Assembly (NCBI RefSeq): GCF_001632805.1
Contig: NZ_CP007220.1
Span: forward strand, 558,001 to 622,000
Length of the DNA stretch: 64,000 nucleotides
Direction of reading: 5' to 3'
Source: Mycobacteroides chelonae CCUG 47445
GTDB lineage: Bacteria > Actinomycetota > Actinomycetes > Mycobacteriales > Mycobacteriaceae
The first letter of the stretch is position 1; each line of letters starts with the position of its first letter. Positions 27,045-35,496 of this stretch are shown piece by piece. The notes under the pieces are model-generated. The model was not told the DNA's origin and did not search any database. It saw nothing but the letters and a program-made list of their open reading frames with translations. Made by a program: the position numbers and the translations under genes.

Positions 27045-30000
27045 TTGCCCAAGCAGGATCGTGGTGCACCGGCCCGTCCTCCGTGGCTGCCCGAAGAAGA
27101 CGAACAACGTGGGTTTCTCCGTTCGTTGAGGCGCAAGAAGCGCAACGCGGACGATCCCGAGTCGAACGAGGACTCGTTAACCCACGAGACCGGGCACTCC
27201 TTCACTCCCCAGACTCCGGCGCAGAAACCGATCACCGATTCCGTCCTGCCGCCAGTTGAGAAGCATGCTGCCGTCGCGCCTCGCGAAGAAAAGGCCAACG
27301 GGACGACGCCGGTGCCCGACGTGTCGAAGTACTACACGCCGCCCCGCGCGTCCGAACCGCCCGAGCAGCGGCCGCTGACGACCGCGCAGGAGCCGCCGGC
27401 CACCGAGTCGAACGAGATCGTCCCGAAGTCCGTACCGGGGGAGCCTCGGATCATCACGAGTCCTATTCCGGAGATGAAGCCGGACCCGCGGCCAATATCG
27501 CAGGTCGAGCAACCGCAGGTGCCTGCGTCCGATGAGTCCCCGGCAATCCCGGCACCGGAGCCTGTCACTCCCGAAGCCGCCCCGGATGTGGAGGCGGTCG
27601 CCCCGGCCGCGATCGAAGCGCCCGGAGACGTTGCAGATTCACCGGAACCCGCGCCGGTGGCCGAACCGCCAGCGGAGTCGAGCTCACCCGTACCTACCGC
27701 TGATCAGCGCCTCGAGGAGTCCGCAGGCACGGACCCGTTCTCGCGTTTCAGCTTGCTCGAAGCACAACTGCGCCAGATGAGCCTCGACGAAAGCATCACC
27801 GACGCTGAACTCGAGCGTCATCGGCGCCACGCGATGCCAGAATCCGAGGCCATGCCCGGCCCGGAGGCCCGCGGTGCACTCAGTTTCACGCCGCCAGAGG
27901 CGCTCGATGAGGCCCCCGAGGTCGTTGAGGACATAGCGGAGCCCGCGCAGCCGGCTCCAGACGCGCAATCCGCGGGGCCGTCGTCCGCTCCTGCGCTCGG
28001 GTTCACGCCTCCTGAGGCGATCAACCAGTCGTTTTCCGGGACGGAGGAGCCGGAGCCTACCGCCGTACCGGACGCCGCGCCCGAGCCGGAACCGCCCACA
28101 GCGCGTACCGCCGACTCGCTGCCAGAAGCGCCCGAGCCCGATGCACCCGTCGTCGAGGCCGTGGCCCCGGAGGCGGCGGTGGAGGAGGAGGAGCCCACCC
28201 CGGTGTCCGAACACCCCGCGGAACCGGAAGAGCCGGGGCCGGAAGCACCGGGGTCGGCAGATACGCCCGAAATCGATGACGTCGATTCGAGAGCGGCGGC
28301 ACTGCTGCAGCGCATCGAAGCCAAACGTGCCGAGCTCGATGAGGAATTGGCCGCGCACGATGCGGCCGATTCGGACGTGTCGGTGCCCGAGCCTGAACCC
28401 GCGCCGTTTGTACCGATGATTGCGCCGTGGGCCTCGGTGCCCGAAGTCGCCGGGAACGAGAACACCGAGCTCGGCATCGGTGCCGAAGAAGCCGTGGAAA
28501 CGGAAACAGCGGAAACGGCGGCTCCCGAACTCGAGGGATTTGCGCCTCTGGTCGACGAGGACATCGTCATCGACCTGCCGGCAGCGGTGTTCGAGGAGAC
28601 GTCCGCTGACCCCGCTATTGAGGACGTGGTGGGGCCGGAGCCCGAACTCTCGGATGATTCGAACGCTTCCGTCGAGCAGGCGCCGGATCCACTGCCTGGC
28701 GGCGAAATCGTTGACACCGCCATTGAATCGACGGATGACGCGCCGGTGACGGCCGAGAATTCTTTCGAAGATTCTGCGGTAGAGGGTGATTCGCGTCTCG
28801 AAGCGAACCGTGGCGATACCCATTCGCCGTGGGAGGCCCCGTCGGCTACCCCGGTGGCTCCGGTTGCGGAACCACCAGCGCAACCCGCCTACTACGTGCC
28901 GCCGCCTGCCCCGCAACATGCCGGTCCGCCGCAGCCGGGACCCGAGCATCAGCCTGCGGCTCAGGCACCCCCTGGGTGGAACCCGCGTCAGCCATACCCG
29001 GGGCAGTGGCCGCAGGGCACTCCGCAGGCTCCAGAATCATTTGGCGGACAGCAGTTTTCGCAGCAACCGCCCCCGCAGCCCACCAGTGTTGAGGGTCAAT
29101 GGCAATGGGTGCCGCAGCAGCCGCAGGCGCCTCAACCCCCTGTGCCACAAGAGCTACCTCCGGGTTACGTGCCACCGCCGCAGGGAGCGGCACCTCCCGC
29201 CAACTACCGTGGGCCACAGGGTTACCGGATGCCGCCCTCGCTGGACGAGGCTGAGGTCATCAACCGTGGTCGTTACGCGCCGCGATCCGGCTGGCGCAAG
29301 GCGGTGCACAGGTCCACTGGAGGCCGGGTCAATCCAGGCGATTCACGCAAGGACCGTGAACAGGACCAGCTGCTCGCAAGTATTCGGCAGCCGATCCTCG
29401 GCGATTACCGCATCGCGGTGCTCTCCATTAAGGGTGGTGTCGGAAAGACAACCACCACACTGGGATTGGGTTCGGCATTCGCGACAATCCGTACCGATCG
29501 GATCATTGCTGTCGACGCCAACCCCGACCGTGGCACCTTGGCCGAGCGAGTGCGCGACCATTCGACGCAGTCCACCGTCCGTGACCTTCTCAACGATCGG
29601 AACATCAGAAGTTACGCTGATGTGCGAAACCACACGCGGATGGCGACAAGTCGTCTGGAAGTGCTTGCCAGTGAGCAGGATCCGGCGGTATCGGAGGCTT
29701 TCGGTGAGGTCGACTACCGCAATACGATCGACATCCTGCAGCGGTACTACAACATCATTCTGACCGACTGCGGTACGGGAATCATGCATTCGGCAATGGC
29801 GGGCGTGCTCGACCTTGCTCACACCATCGTGTTGGTGAGCTCACCGGCCATGGATTCCGCGCGTAGTGCCTCGGCCACTCTCGATTGGCTTATGCAGCAT
29901 GGGCATTCGGCGCTGGTGCGTGAAGCCCATGTCGTCTTGAGTGCTTCGCGTCCTGGATCTGCCGGGATCAAGCTGGACAAGGTCTATGAGCATTTTCAGG

Positions 30001-30170
30001 CGCGTTGCCGTTCCATTCACATGATCCCGTTCGATCCCCACCTCGCCGAGGGTGCCGACGTCGACTTCAATCTGCTCAATGCGGATACCAATGCCGCGTA
30101 CTTGAAGCTGGCCGGCGCGATCTCCGAGAGTTTCCCGCGGCTTCGTATGCGCGGCGACGAGCAGCGATAA
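27045..30170 (+). CDS. Proline/acid-rich protein with C-terminal MinD-like ATPase domain (EspI-like 1)
   Basis: A protein of about 1041 residues. TTG at 27045 (LPKQDRGAPARPPWL) is preferred because GGGGAGGGGG precedes it; a TTG at 27024 would read that purine run as protein. Residues 1-25 are basic, about 30-590 are a disordered Ala/Pro/Glu/Asp-rich region, about 590-725 are Pro/Gln-rich, then comes SGWRKAVHRSTGG and an ATPase domain with KGGVGKTTTT (lysine near residue 796), DANPDRGTL and DCGTGIMHSAM. This layout is that of EspI (Rv3876), which interacts with the ESX-1 machinery, but no ESX gene is near. Function here is unknown; a role in localisation or energy-dependent regulation of an envelope system is inference. 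Confidence 0.85.
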   Translation: MPKQDRGAPARPPWLPEEDEQRGFLRSLRRKKRNADDPESNEDSLTHETGHSFTPQTPAQKPITDSVLPPVEKHAAVAPREEKANGTTPVPDVSKYYTPPRASEPPEQRPLTTAQEPPATESNEIVPKSVPGEPRIITSPIPEMKPDPRPISQVEQPQVPASDESPAIPAPEPVTPEAAPDVEAVAPAAIEAPGDVADSPEPAPVAEPPAESSSPVPTADQRLEESAGTDPFSRFSLLEAQLRQMSLDESITDAELERHRRHAMPESEAMPGPEARGALSFTPPEALDEAPEVVEDIAEPAQPAPDAQSAGPSSAPALGFTPPEAINQSFSGTEEPEPTAVPDAAPEPEPPTARTADSLPEAPEPDAPVVEAVAPEAAVEEEEPTPVSEHPAEPEEPGPEAPGSADTPEIDDVDSRAAALLQRIEAKRAELDEELAAHDAADSDVSVPEPEPAPFVPMIAPWASVPEVAGNENTELGIGAEEAVETETAETAAPELEGFAPLVDEDIVIDLPAAVFEETSADPAIEDVVGPEPELSDDSNASVEQAPDPLPGGEIVDTAIESTDDAPVTAENSFEDSAVEGDSRLEANRGDTHSPWEAPSATPVAPVAEPPAQPAYYVPPPAPQHAGPPQPGPEHQPAAQAPPGWNPRQPYPGQWPQGTPQAPESFGGQQFSQQPPPQPTSVEGQWQWVPQQPQAPQPPVPQELPPGYVPPPQGAAPPANYRGPQGYRMPPSLDEAEVINRGRYAPRSGWRKAVHRSTGGRVNPGDSRKDREQDQLLASIRQPILGDYRIAVLSIKGGVGKTTTTLGLGSAFATIRTDRIIAVDANPDRGTLAERVRDHSTQSTVRDLLNDRNIRSYADVRNHTRMATSRLEVLASEQDPAVSEAFGEVDYRNTIDILQRYYNIILTDCGTGIMHSAMAGVLDLAHTIVLVSSPAMDSARSASATLDWLMQHGHSALVREAHVVLSASRPGSAGIKLDKVYEHFQARCRSIHMIPFDPHLAEGADVDFNLLNADTNAAYLKLAGAISESFPRLRMRGDEQR

Positions 30171-30193
30171 GACGAAAGAGGCAGGACAGCAAG

Positions 30194-30316
30194 ATGGTTG
30201 ACGCTAGAGACGCCCGGCGGGCTTTTGCCGCCGGTGTGCTCTCGCTTGGTATCCCAATCGACCGTCTGGTAACGGACCACGATGTCGTGCTTGGCAATGA
30301 TGGCGAAGTGATCTGA
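30194..30316 (+). CDS. Possible 40-residue small protein between two MinD-like ATPase genes
   Basis: An ORF starting MVDARDARRAFAAG and ending VVLGNDGEVI. AGGA lies seven bases upstream of the ATG, it starts 23 bp after the first ATPase gene, and its TGA ends one base before the ATG of the second. The amino-acid mix is acidic at the C-terminus and helical-looking, with IDRLVTDHDV. I do not recognise it. Position and ribosome site favour a real small gene, but a longer open frame on the same register begins inside the preceding gene, so chance is possible. Confidence 0.45.
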   Translation: MVDARDARRAFAAGVLSLGIPIDRLVTDHDVVLGNDGEVI

Positions 30317-30317
30317 T

Positions 30318-32252
30318 ATGGCTGACTCGCAAGACAACACACCTGATTCGCCGCCGCCAAGCGGCCCGTGGCGCGAGCCCATCGCCGACGGGCTTGGCGG
30401 CGGGGACACCAAGGGCAATCCGTTCCGCCGGTCCAAGAACCCGAACAACCAGGAATTCGTGCCGCCCAGCGCCGATTACTTTCCGCAACCGACGCTCAAG
30501 CCGCCGCCTCCACTGCCGAAGACTCCCAAACTCTCACGGCGCCAACGGAACCATCAGCGTCCGATGAATCCGATATGGGAACCGGATCCGCTGAGCGCGT
30601 ATGGCATGCCTCAGTACCAGAACCCGGCGCCTCAAGCTCCGCCTCAGCAGGGTGCGCCGCCGGCTCCGCCGCAGGGATACGGTGCGCCGGCCCAGCAGCC
30701 CCCGCAGAACTACTACGGGCCGCCGCCACAGAATTATTACGCTCCACCGGCGCCCTCCGCCCCGCCGCCGGGACCGCCGGCTCCAGCGGAACCCACCGCA
30801 CCCGCTGCGCCCCCTCCTAACCCGGAGTGGGCAAGTCAGCTGCCGGCATGGCCTACCTCCGCGGTGGTGCCGGAACCCCCGGCCGGAGCGCCTCCCGCCG
30901 AACAACCTCAGGCCCGCGGTGAGGAAGAAGCGCCCAGGGACGAGGCACCTGACGTCGAGGTGCCTGCCGAGGTGCCGCCGCCCCCGCCCGCACCCGTTGC
31001 GCCGGCACCCGCGCCACAGATCAGGCCCGATGATGCTTCCTCGATGATTCCGGAGGGTCAGACGCCGTGGGGTGGGCAGGCGCCCCAAACACCGCCCGCA
31101 CCAACGCCGCCCGTGTCATCGTGGGCACCGGCCCCACCCGTGTCTCCGGCCCCGGTGGTCCCTCCGGCGTCGTATCCTCCAGCGGCCTGGAACGCGCCCG
31201 CCGCGCCACAACGGGCGCCCTTTGTTCCCGGCCAGACGCCGTTCACGGCTGCCCGCCCCGAAGCTCCCGTGTACCGGCCGGCGCCGCAGCCCCCGCAACC
31301 ATCACGACCGCAGGGGCCCAGCCACGACCAGCTTGGTCTCATTAGGTCGGTCAAGCCGCTGCCGAGAAGCGGGTGGCGTAAGGCCGTTCACCGACTCTCG
31401 GGTGGTGCGATCAACCCCGGCGAGTCTTCGGACGAGTCGCATCGCAGCGAGTTGATCGACCGAATCAACCTGCCCGTCCGCGGTGACTACCGAATCGCCG
31501 TGTTGTCCTTGAAGGGCGGCGTGGGCAAGACCACCACCACGTTCTCGTTGGGCGCCACCTTCGCCTCGTTGCGCGGTGACCGTGTGATCGCCGTCGACGC
31601 GAATCCGGACTTCGGGACGCTCGCTCAACGTGGCCCGGATGAGACACGCTCCACCGCGCGAGACCTGTTGCGTGATCCTGATATTCACCGATACTCCGAT
31701 GTGCGCAGGCACACGTCGCAGAGCGCGAGCCGTCTGGAGGTGCTCGCCTCCGAACGTGATCCGGCGGCCTCCGAGCTGTTCTCCGAAGCCGACTATCTGG
31801 CGGTGATGCGGATCCTGCAGCGGTTCTACAACATCATCCTGACCGACTGCGGTACCGGACTCATGCACTCGGCGATGGCCGGTGTGCTCGGAGAGGCCAA
31901 TGCCATCGTGTTGGTGACCTCGCCAGCCATCGACGGTGCGCGTAGCGCCCTTGCGACCCTGGATTGGCTTGATCACCACGGGTATTCGCACCTGGTGCGG
32001 CAATCTGTGGTGGCCATCAGCTCGTCGCGACCGGGTGCCTCCTCGATTGACCTCGAACAGCTGAGCCGGCATTTCCTCACGCGGGCCAGAGCGGTGCACA
32101 TCGTCCCGTTCGACAACCATCTGTCGGAGGGCTCGGAGATCTCGTTGGATCTGATGGGCAAGAAGACCCGGTTGGCGTTCATGGAACTGGCGGCCTCGGT
32201 GGCCGATGGCTTCTACGAGGGCGGAAACACCCGGCAGACCAGCTGGGGTTAA
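30318..32252 (+). CDS. Proline-rich protein with C-terminal MinD-like ATPase domain (EspI-like 2)
   Basis: A 644-residue paralog of the protein at 27045. The N-terminal about 350 residues are disordered and rich in Pro, Ala and Gln with YYGPPPQNYY-type repeats. SGWRKAVHRLSGGAINPGES leads into the ATPase domain: KGGVGKTTTT (lysine near residue 399), DANPDFGTLAQRG, DCGTGLMHSAMAGVLGEANA. The deviant Walker A fold is typical of the ParA/MinD group, and the domain is very similar to the first copy from the linker to the end. Its TAA stop overlaps the mrpG stop on the other strand (TTAA). Function unknown; probably a partner of the first copy. Confidence 0.86.
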   Translation: MADSQDNTPDSPPPSGPWREPIADGLGGGDTKGNPFRRSKNPNNQEFVPPSADYFPQPTLKPPPPLPKTPKLSRRQRNHQRPMNPIWEPDPLSAYGMPQYQNPAPQAPPQQGAPPAPPQGYGAPAQQPPQNYYGPPPQNYYAPPAPSAPPPGPPAPAEPTAPAAPPPNPEWASQLPAWPTSAVVPEPPAGAPPAEQPQARGEEEAPRDEAPDVEVPAEVPPPPPAPVAPAPAPQIRPDDASSMIPEGQTPWGGQAPQTPPAPTPPVSSWAPAPPVSPAPVVPPASYPPAAWNAPAAPQRAPFVPGQTPFTAARPEAPVYRPAPQPPQPSRPQGPSHDQLGLIRSVKPLPRSGWRKAVHRLSGGAINPGESSDESHRSELIDRINLPVRGDYRIAVLSLKGGVGKTTTTFSLGATFASLRGDRVIAVDANPDFGTLAQRGPDETRSTARDLLRDPDIHRYSDVRRHTSQSASRLEVLASERDPAASELFSEADYLAVMRILQRFYNIILTDCGTGLMHSAMAGVLGEANAIVLVTSPAIDGARSALATLDWLDHHGYSHLVRQSVVAISSSRPGASSIDLEQLSRHFLTRARAVHIVPFDNHLSEGSEISLDLMGKKTRLAFMELAASVADGFYEGGNTRQTSWG

Positions 32253-32575
32253 CGCTCCAGTTCGTCGGTCGTCATCAGGTCGTCGCGAACGCTGCGTTCG
32301 TGATAAGCCAGCCGCGCGACTCGATGGGCGACAACCGGGGCGGTGATGATGGTGAACAGGCCTGTGAGCACGATCATGCTGACGTCGGCATGCCCGCGCA
32401 GGCGCAGCGCGGCCCCCGCCAGAACCAGCAGCAGTCCCAACACCTGGGGCTTGGAGGCGGCGTGCATACGGGCCAACGTGTCGGGAAAACGCACCACGCC
32501 GATTGCCGCGGTGAGGGCCAGCGCGGAACCGAGTAACACCAGCGCGCCCGAGATGCCGTCGAGAAGAGTGTTCAT
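32249..32575 (-). CDS. mrpG: Mrp Na+/H+ antiporter subunit G
   Basis: A 108-residue membrane protein with three helices (ISGALVLLGSALALTAAIGVVRF; VLGLLLVLAGAALRL; MIVLTGLFTIITAPVVAHRVAR). PDTLARMHAASKPQ between helices 1 and 2 is the MnhG/PhaG signature. It is the last gene of the leftward mrp operon and overlaps mrpF by four bases. The complex exports sodium in exchange for protons and supports pH and salt tolerance. Confidence 0.93.
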   Translation of the reverse strand: MNTLLDGISGALVLLGSALALTAAIGVVRFPDTLARMHAASKPQVLGLLLVLAGAALRLRGHADVSMIVLTGLFTIITAPVVAHRVARLAYHERSVRDDLMTTDELER

Positions 32576-32865
32576 CGCGGTTGTCTCCTCTCATCGCGGG
32601 GGTCGATCGCGGTATCGGGTACGCGGAACCGTGTCACGCTCACCGAACCGAGGAAACTGATGAGGGACAGCGCGACCATCCCGTACAGCACAGTGGAATC
32701 CAGGCTGTAGGCCGCCCATGCGGCAAGTGCGCACATGGTGACGGCCACCAGGGTGTCCACGGCAACAAGCCTGTCGAGCGTGTTGGGGCCGGCGAGCAAC
32801 CGGTATGTGGTGATGGTCGCCGCGGCGATGAGCAGCACGGCCGCGATGTGCCATACGACGTTCAC
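32572..32865 (-). CDS. mrpF: Mrp Na+/H+ antiporter subunit F
   Basis: A 97-residue protein with three transmembrane helices. The GTG at 32865 has GGGAGGG three bases upstream and overlaps the mrpE stop as GTGA; the frame is open further upstream, but that part is out-of-frame mrpE. YRLLAGPNTLDRLVAVDTL is the MrpF/MnhF family signature. Confidence 0.92.
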   Translation of the reverse strand: MNVVWHIAAVLLIAAATITTYRLLAGPNTLDRLVAVDTLVAVTMCALAAWAAYSLDSTVLYGMVALSLISFLGSVSVTRFRVPDTAIDPRDERRQPR

Positions 32866-33437
32866 AGTCCCTCCCTCATCTCGGACTCGGCGGTGCCATC
32901 GTCGGGATGCCAATCGACATCGCGTTCGAAGGCTGCGATGAAAAGTCTTTCCAGTTGCCGCAGTTGGGCGTAGAAAGTCGCTACGGCCTTGGGTGAGCCC
33001 ACATCCAGCACGTGCACATATGCAAGCCGGCGTTCCTGGTCTATTTCCAGGACCACCGATCCCGGGATGATGGTCAGGGTGTTGAGCAGAAGCGCCATCA
33101 CCAAGTCGGATTTCACCGAAAGCTGAGCGCGCAGCACGGCACTCAACGGGGGCGCGCCCGGCCTGATCGCCAACCAGGCCACCTGCAGGCTGGACAGCAC
33201 CATGTAGTACGCGACCGTGAAGGCGAGCCGGAGCATCGACCCCACATGCAGGCGGCCCTCCACCGGCAGCCGGGGCATCGGTAGCAGAACCGTGATGACC
33301 AGTGCCACCAGCAGCCCGGTAACAGTGTTGGCGACGGAGAAGTTGCCCCACAGCATCGTCCATACCAGCATGAGCCACACCAGAATCCAGATGCGCAAGA
33401 TGATTTCGCGAGGGCCGTACATCGTGAGGCTTTTCAT
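32862..33437 (-). CDS. mrpE: Mrp Na+/H+ antiporter subunit E
   Basis: A 191-residue protein. It has hydrophobic segments near the N-terminus (IILRIWILVWLMLVWTMLWG; TVTGLLVALVITVLLP) and LRLAFTVAYYMVLSSLQVAW, then a soluble tail with the MnhE signature GSVVLEIDQERRLAYVHVLDV. Overlaps mrpD and mrpF by four bases on each side. Confidence 0.92.
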   Translation of the reverse strand: MKSLTMYGPREIILRIWILVWLMLVWTMLWGNFSVANTVTGLLVALVITVLLPMPRLPVEGRLHVGSMLRLAFTVAYYMVLSSLQVAWLAIRPGAPPLSAVLRAQLSVKSDLVMALLLNTLTIIPGSVVLEIDQERRLAYVHVLDVGSPKAVATFYAQLRQLERLFIAAFERDVDWHPDDGTAESEMREGL

Positions 33438-35035
33438 CGAGGGCCACCCCCGAGGACCGCGCTGATATATACCGCACGGTCACGGACTTCGGCGGCGGCA
33501 CGATCGCTCATGCCGATGATCGGACCGGCGAATATGGTCAGCGCCACCCCGACCGCGATCAAACCCAATGTGGGCGCCAGCATGCCGGCCGGCATCCGGC
33601 CCACGTCGGCGCGGTCCACAAACGCGACTTCTTCCCCGTCATCGAGAAGCGCGGACGGTGTTGCCGCGGCGAGATCACCCTCGGGCGCGTCGGCGCGTGG
33701 CCGCCAGAACGCCTTGGTCCACACCCGTGCCACCGCATACAGGGTCAGCAGGCTCGTGATCGTACCCCCGGCCACCAAGGTCCAGGCCAGCACCGAGCCC
33801 TGCAGCGACCCTGCCTCCAGTAGTGCGACCTTGCCGATGAACCCCGAGAACGGTGGTATGCCACCGAGGTTCAATGCCGGCACCACGAACGCGAAGGCCA
33901 GTAGCGGACTCGCGGCCGCCAGACCACCCAGGCGATTCAGCGATGAGGCCCCTGCCTGGCGCTCAATGAGTCCCACCACGAGGAACAACGTTGTCTGCAC
34001 GATGATGTGATGTGCCACATAGTAAATGGCGCCGGACATGCCGAGCTCGTTGGACAGTGCGATACCGAAGATCATGTACCCGATATGGCTGACCAGGGTA
34101 AAGGACAGCAGTCGTTTAATGTCACTCTGCGCGATGGCGCCCAGGATGCCGACGATCATGGTCAGCAGTGCGGCCACCAGTAGCACCGTGTTCAGAACTC
34201 CGCCCGGGAAGAGCAGCGAATGTGCGCGAATGATGGCGTACACACCTACTTTGGTGAGCAGGCCCGCGAAGACGGCGGTCACGGGTGCGGGTGCGGTGGG
34301 GTAGGAGTCGGGTAGCCACGTCGACAGTGGGAAAACCGCCGCCTTGATGGCGAAGGCCACCAACAGCACCGCGAAGATCGCCATCCGGGTACCCGACGGT
34401 ATGCCGTCGGCGCGGACCGCGATTTCGGCCATATTCAGTGTCCCGGTTGCTGCGTAGACGAACGCGATACCCAGCAGGAAGACCACCGAGGACATCATCG
34501 AGACCATCACGTACGAGATGCCCGCACGCACCCGGTCACCACTGGCGCCGATGGTCAGGAGCACGAAGCTGGCGGACAGCAGCACCTCGAAACCGACGTA
34601 CAGGTTGAACAGGTCGCCGGCCAGGAAGGCATTGCAGACACCGGCCGACAGCGCCAGGTATGTAGGCATGAAGATCGACACCGGCTGGCGTTCGTCACCG
34701 TCCCGAATACCCTGCGCCGCCGCGTACAGCACCACCGCGAGCAGCACGATGGCCGAGACGACCAGCATCAATGCCGAAAGCCGGTCTACCACAAGGGTGA
34801 TTCCGAGCGGTCCCAGTTTCTCCTCGGTAGGCCCCCAGCCTCCGACCGCCAGTGCGAAGGTGCCGTTGCGATCTGCCAGGTAGAGCAGTACCGCGCAGAC
34901 TCCGAGCACCGTGGTCAACGCCGTGACGGTGATCAGCAGTTGTAGTCGTGGGCGACGGCCCGCGATCAGCGTCAACGCTGCCGCGGCAGTCGGCACGAGG
35001 ACCGGGAGCGGGGTCAGAACAGCCATGGTGTTCAT
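33434..35035 (-). CDS. mrpD: Mrp Na+/H+ antiporter subunit D
   Basis: A 533-residue polytopic protein of the NuoM/NuoN-like antiporter family with about 14 helices. The conserved proton-path residues are visible in NLYVGFEVLLSASFVLLTIG (Glu of helix 5) and AIKAAVFPLSTWLPDSYPTAP (Lys of helix 7), plus FTLVSHIGYMIFGI. It overlaps mrpC and mrpE by four bases. Confidence 0.93.
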   Translation of the reverse strand: MNTMAVLTPLPVLVPTAAAALTLIAGRRPRLQLLITVTALTTVLGVCAVLLYLADRNGTFALAVGGWGPTEEKLGPLGITLVVDRLSALMLVVSAIVLLAVVLYAAAQGIRDGDERQPVSIFMPTYLALSAGVCNAFLAGDLFNLYVGFEVLLSASFVLLTIGASGDRVRAGISYVMVSMMSSVVFLLGIAFVYAATGTLNMAEIAVRADGIPSGTRMAIFAVLLVAFAIKAAVFPLSTWLPDSYPTAPAPVTAVFAGLLTKVGVYAIIRAHSLLFPGGVLNTVLLVAALLTMIVGILGAIAQSDIKRLLSFTLVSHIGYMIFGIALSNELGMSGAIYYVAHHIIVQTTLFLVVGLIERQAGASSLNRLGGLAAASPLLAFAFVVPALNLGGIPPFSGFIGKVALLEAGSLQGSVLAWTLVAGGTITSLLTLYAVARVWTKAFWRPRADAPEGDLAAATPSALLDDGEEVAFVDRADVGRMPAGMLAPTLGLIAVGVALTIFAGPIIGMSDRAAAEVRDRAVYISAVLGGGPR

Positions 35036-35496
35036 GACTTCTCACCCGCCGGAAGTGCGTCGAGTTCGGAAGGTAAGTCCTCGTCGCCGGATTCGGGCGC
35101 CTCATGGTGTTCTTCCCTGCCGTCGGTGACGGGTTCGGGTGGTTCCTGGGCGACGCGCGCGTCCTCGGCGTCGTCGTCGACGACGTCGTCGGCTTCCAAC
35201 GTGAACATGCGATAGATCAGTGCGAGAGTGAATGCGGCAACGCCCATGGTGATGACGATGGCGGTGAGGATCATGCCCTGGGCCAACGGATCTGCCATAG
35301 AGGTCCGGCCGGCGGACTCGCGGCCGATGATCGGCGGATTACCGGACGGGCCACCCACCGTGAGGATCAGCAGGTTCACCGCGTTGCCGACGAGAAGCAG
35401 ACCCAGCACCATGCGCGTCAGGTTGCGTTCGAGCATCAGATACACGCCGCATGCGGTGAGGGCTCCGATGATGATGAGCAGTCCGAGATTGGTCAT
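35032..35496 (-). CDS. mrpC: Mrp Na+/H+ antiporter subunit C
   Basis: A 154-residue NuoK-like subunit with three helices (LLIIIGALTACGVYLML; MVLGLLLVGNAVNLLIL; MILTAIVITMGVAAFTLALI) and the glutamate between the first two. The C-terminal about 45 residues are unusually acidic (DDVVDDDAEDARVAQEPPEP and similar), longer than in typical MrpC. Confidence 0.92.
   Translation of the reverse strand: MTNLGLLIIIGALTACGVYLMLERNLTRMVLGLLLVGNAVNLLILTVGGPSGNPPIIGRESAGRTSMADPLAQGMILTAIVITMGVAAFTLALIYRMFTLEADDVVDDDAEDARVAQEPPEPVTDGREEHHEAPESGDEDLPSELDALPAGEKS

Noticed and set aside
27045..32252. Possible ESX secretion locus
   Set aside because: No EccB/C/D, EsxA/B, MycP or PE/PPE gene is visible; only EspI-like ATPases.
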